NCBI GenBank assembly: GCA_004151065.3
Contig: NWUY0300015064.1
Coordinates: 1-20,485 of the forward strand
DNA length: 20,485 nt
Source of the DNA: Larix sibirica
Taxonomy: Eukaryota; Streptophyta; Pinopsida; Pinales; Pinaceae
Reading direction: 5' to 3'
Translations under genes and position numbers: made by a program
Part shown: in pieces, positions 19,265 to 20,485 of the stretch
Numbering within the stretch: position 1 is the stretch's first letter
Layout: every line of letters starts with the position of its first letter
The notes under the pieces: generated by a model
Seen by the model: the letters and a program-made list of their open reading frames with translations, nothing else
Told to the model about the DNA's origin: nothing
Database searches by the model: none

Positions 19265-19274
19265 CTATAAAAAC
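19265..19274 (+). promoter_or_regulatory. TATA-box-like motif on the plus strand
   Basis: GGCTATAAAAACC matches the plant TATA consensus. The only open frame shortly downstream (from ATG at 19315, about 42 codons, passing through the N at 19333) shows no known domain, so there is no supported gene for it to drive. Confidence 0.3.
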
Positions 19275-19444
19275 CGGCCAAAAGTGTGGTTCTACTAATT
19301 TCTTGCGGAACTATGCCATGGAACTGTGCCCCNCATCATAAATCTAGAGATACCATTAATTTTATATCTATCTTACAATATTTCACAACTATAAATTTAG
19401 TTGTAGGTGTGGCTCAAACACTAAAGTTGAACTTTTAACTAACT

Positions 19445-19630
19445 ATGTGGTGTTTAATCAAATTTACTAATACATATTTTGGGTTCTTTATAAGCCATAC
19501 TTATAGAGAACATAATAAGGCTGCTGACTCGCTCTCAAAGGAAGTACTTTCTTCTGAGGTTGGTCTTCTGCTTTGGGATGAATACATTGACGGATCACAG
19601 GTGGATATGGGTTGTGCCCATATTTTTTAG
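19445..19630 (+). pseudogene. RNase H C-terminal fragment of a second LINE
   Basis: The frame contains FISHTYREHNKAADSLSKE, the last conserved block of the plant RNase H (RVT_3) domain, where the aspartate of AADSLSK is the final catalytic residue. It parallels SHVYKEKNETTDILSKEG near the 3' end of the LINE at 3218-9557, but the surrounding residues differ strongly, so it is a different family or an old copy. The frame ends at TAG 19628-19630. Upstream there are only short decayed frames, so it is a 5'-truncated or dissected remnant, in the opposite orientation to the large LINE. No A-tail is obvious. Confidence 0.75.
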
Positions 19631-20207
19631 TATGTAGACATGATAGCTTGAGGGGTACATTTATGTTTTTTTATTAATAGACCACACGGAATTATAGAAT
19701 ACTAGTACGAAACACATCAGAGGATTGAGCTCTGTTAGGGGATTCGAAGCTATATTCATATATGCACATCGATGCGATTCCCGATCTCTACAAAAAAGAG
19801 ATGACTCTGAAATAGCCAATAATCCACATTGTAAGGAAACACATAGACTGATTCCAGCCAGGTATGAAATTTTTCATAGAAAGATGCATAGGATTCGAAT
19901 CGAGTATTTCGATTTCCTTGATTTACACAAGGTTTTACAGACAATCCGTGAGAATTTAGTTCATATAGACATACTTTGATTACATAGAGCTTTTAAATAA
20001 ATACAAAAGTTAAAATCGTATAACAACGTCGTGAACTCGGTAAATATAACATATGGTTAACTTATTCAAAACAATTTGACCTCAGATTGTTAATTTAATC
20101 CTTGTAGCAGTCAAATTGATACATATGGATATGAAATACAATGGATCTCTAATAAATACTATAGTTCCTATATAACAGTGCGGTTATGACTTCAAAAGAG
20201 TGAAAAA
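19631..20207. other. Unassigned stretch
   Basis: There is an open frame of 84 codons at 19725-19979 (plus) and an overlapping one at 19756-19944 (minus). Neither matches anything I know. Base usage around 19735-19975 differs from the flanks (more CGA, TCGAT and GAATCG words), so the origin may be separate. No RNA gene is seen. Confidence 0.3.
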
Positions 20208-20485
20208 CTACTTGGAGAATAAGTTCCTCCCATCCATAGAAGTGAGCAGCACAACCGCCAACTCCACAGCATCCCAAACTAGATCACTACCATGCACACT
20301 AGAACAAGTAAAGTTTCCACATGGCACTCTCTCTAAGAGTCCGTAGCAAGCTAGTGATGGACTTATGAAAGAGAGAAACACTCAACACATGCACTAGTAA
20401 CACATTTTCTCCATGAACAACACTCAGTGCACCAATATATAGCTTTTTCCCAGGTCTTGTGCCATCCCAATCAAATCTCAATGAA
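20208..20485 (-). pseudogene. Weak, decayed coding fragment running off the right edge
   Basis: Two overlapping minus-strand frames look protein-like. One is open from the window edge to 20299 (opening RFDWDGTRPGKKLYIGALS). The other is open from 20381 to a TAG at 20210-20208 and ends with SDLVWDAVELAVVLLTSMDG. A single frameshift near 20300-20380 would join them into a C-terminal end of a gene that starts beyond the window. The family is not recognised, and both could be chance frames. Confidence 0.3.

Noticed and set aside
1-20485. CRISPR arrays, bacterial operons, ribosome binding sites, rho-independent terminators
   Set aside because: Nothing of the kind is visible, and the gene structure (intron, retrotransposons) is that of a plant nuclear genome.

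Overview
The window reads as nuclear DNA of a land plant with a large, repeat-rich genome. The evidence is a plant-type L1/LINE with a DUF4283/CCHC ORF1 and an ORF2 carrying endonuclease, reverse transcriptase, zf-RVT and RNase H regions, together with a Ty1/copia remnant, a tRNA-derived SINE and a plant-style dynein light chain gene with a 1.8 kb intron. A gymnosperm would fit, but the sequence alone does not prove it. There are no operons, CRISPR arrays, rRNA or tRNA genes.

Layout. 1-~250: edge of a minus-strand LTR retrotransposon (primer-binding site at 75-87, LTR starting at 88). ~250-3202: AT-rich, non-coding, probably old LTR-type repeat. 3203-9572: a full-length 6.3 kb minus-strand LINE between perfect 15-bp target-site duplications, with every domain recognisable but at least 13 in-frame stops and two frameshifts. 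9573-10470: AT-rich, with one tandem duplication. 10479-~12250: plus-strand copia RT/RNase H remnant, polypurine tract and the start of an LTR. 12257-14454: a heavily decayed, unrecognised minus-strand coding region, itself broken by a 235-bp SINE with a 16-bp target-site duplication and by two later tandem duplications. 14994-18178: the one apparently intact gene, a two-exon minus-strand dynein light chain (LC8-type) gene of 271 codons with a long N-terminal extension, a 1,810-nt phase-0 GT-AG intron, a two-codon uORF and a candidate poly(A) signal. 18250-19440: its upstream region (G-box, TATA-like motifs, a poly(A)-ended tandem duplication). 19445-19630: a plus-strand RNase H tail of a second LINE. 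19640-20485: mostly unassigned, with a weak minus-strand coding fragment at the right edge.

How it fits together. The intact gene sits among dead elements. The relative order of several events can be read: the unknown gene acquired shared stop codons before its N-terminal repeat duplicated, and the SINE inserted before the 261/293-bp tandem duplication that copied its 5' part. Most LINE stops are TAG or TGA and are explained by C-to-T (or G-to-A) change at CHG or CG sites, as expected for a heavily methylated plant transposon. The strongest leads are the unrecognised decayed gene at 12257-14454 and the apparent absence of a boundary between LINE ORF1 and ORF2.
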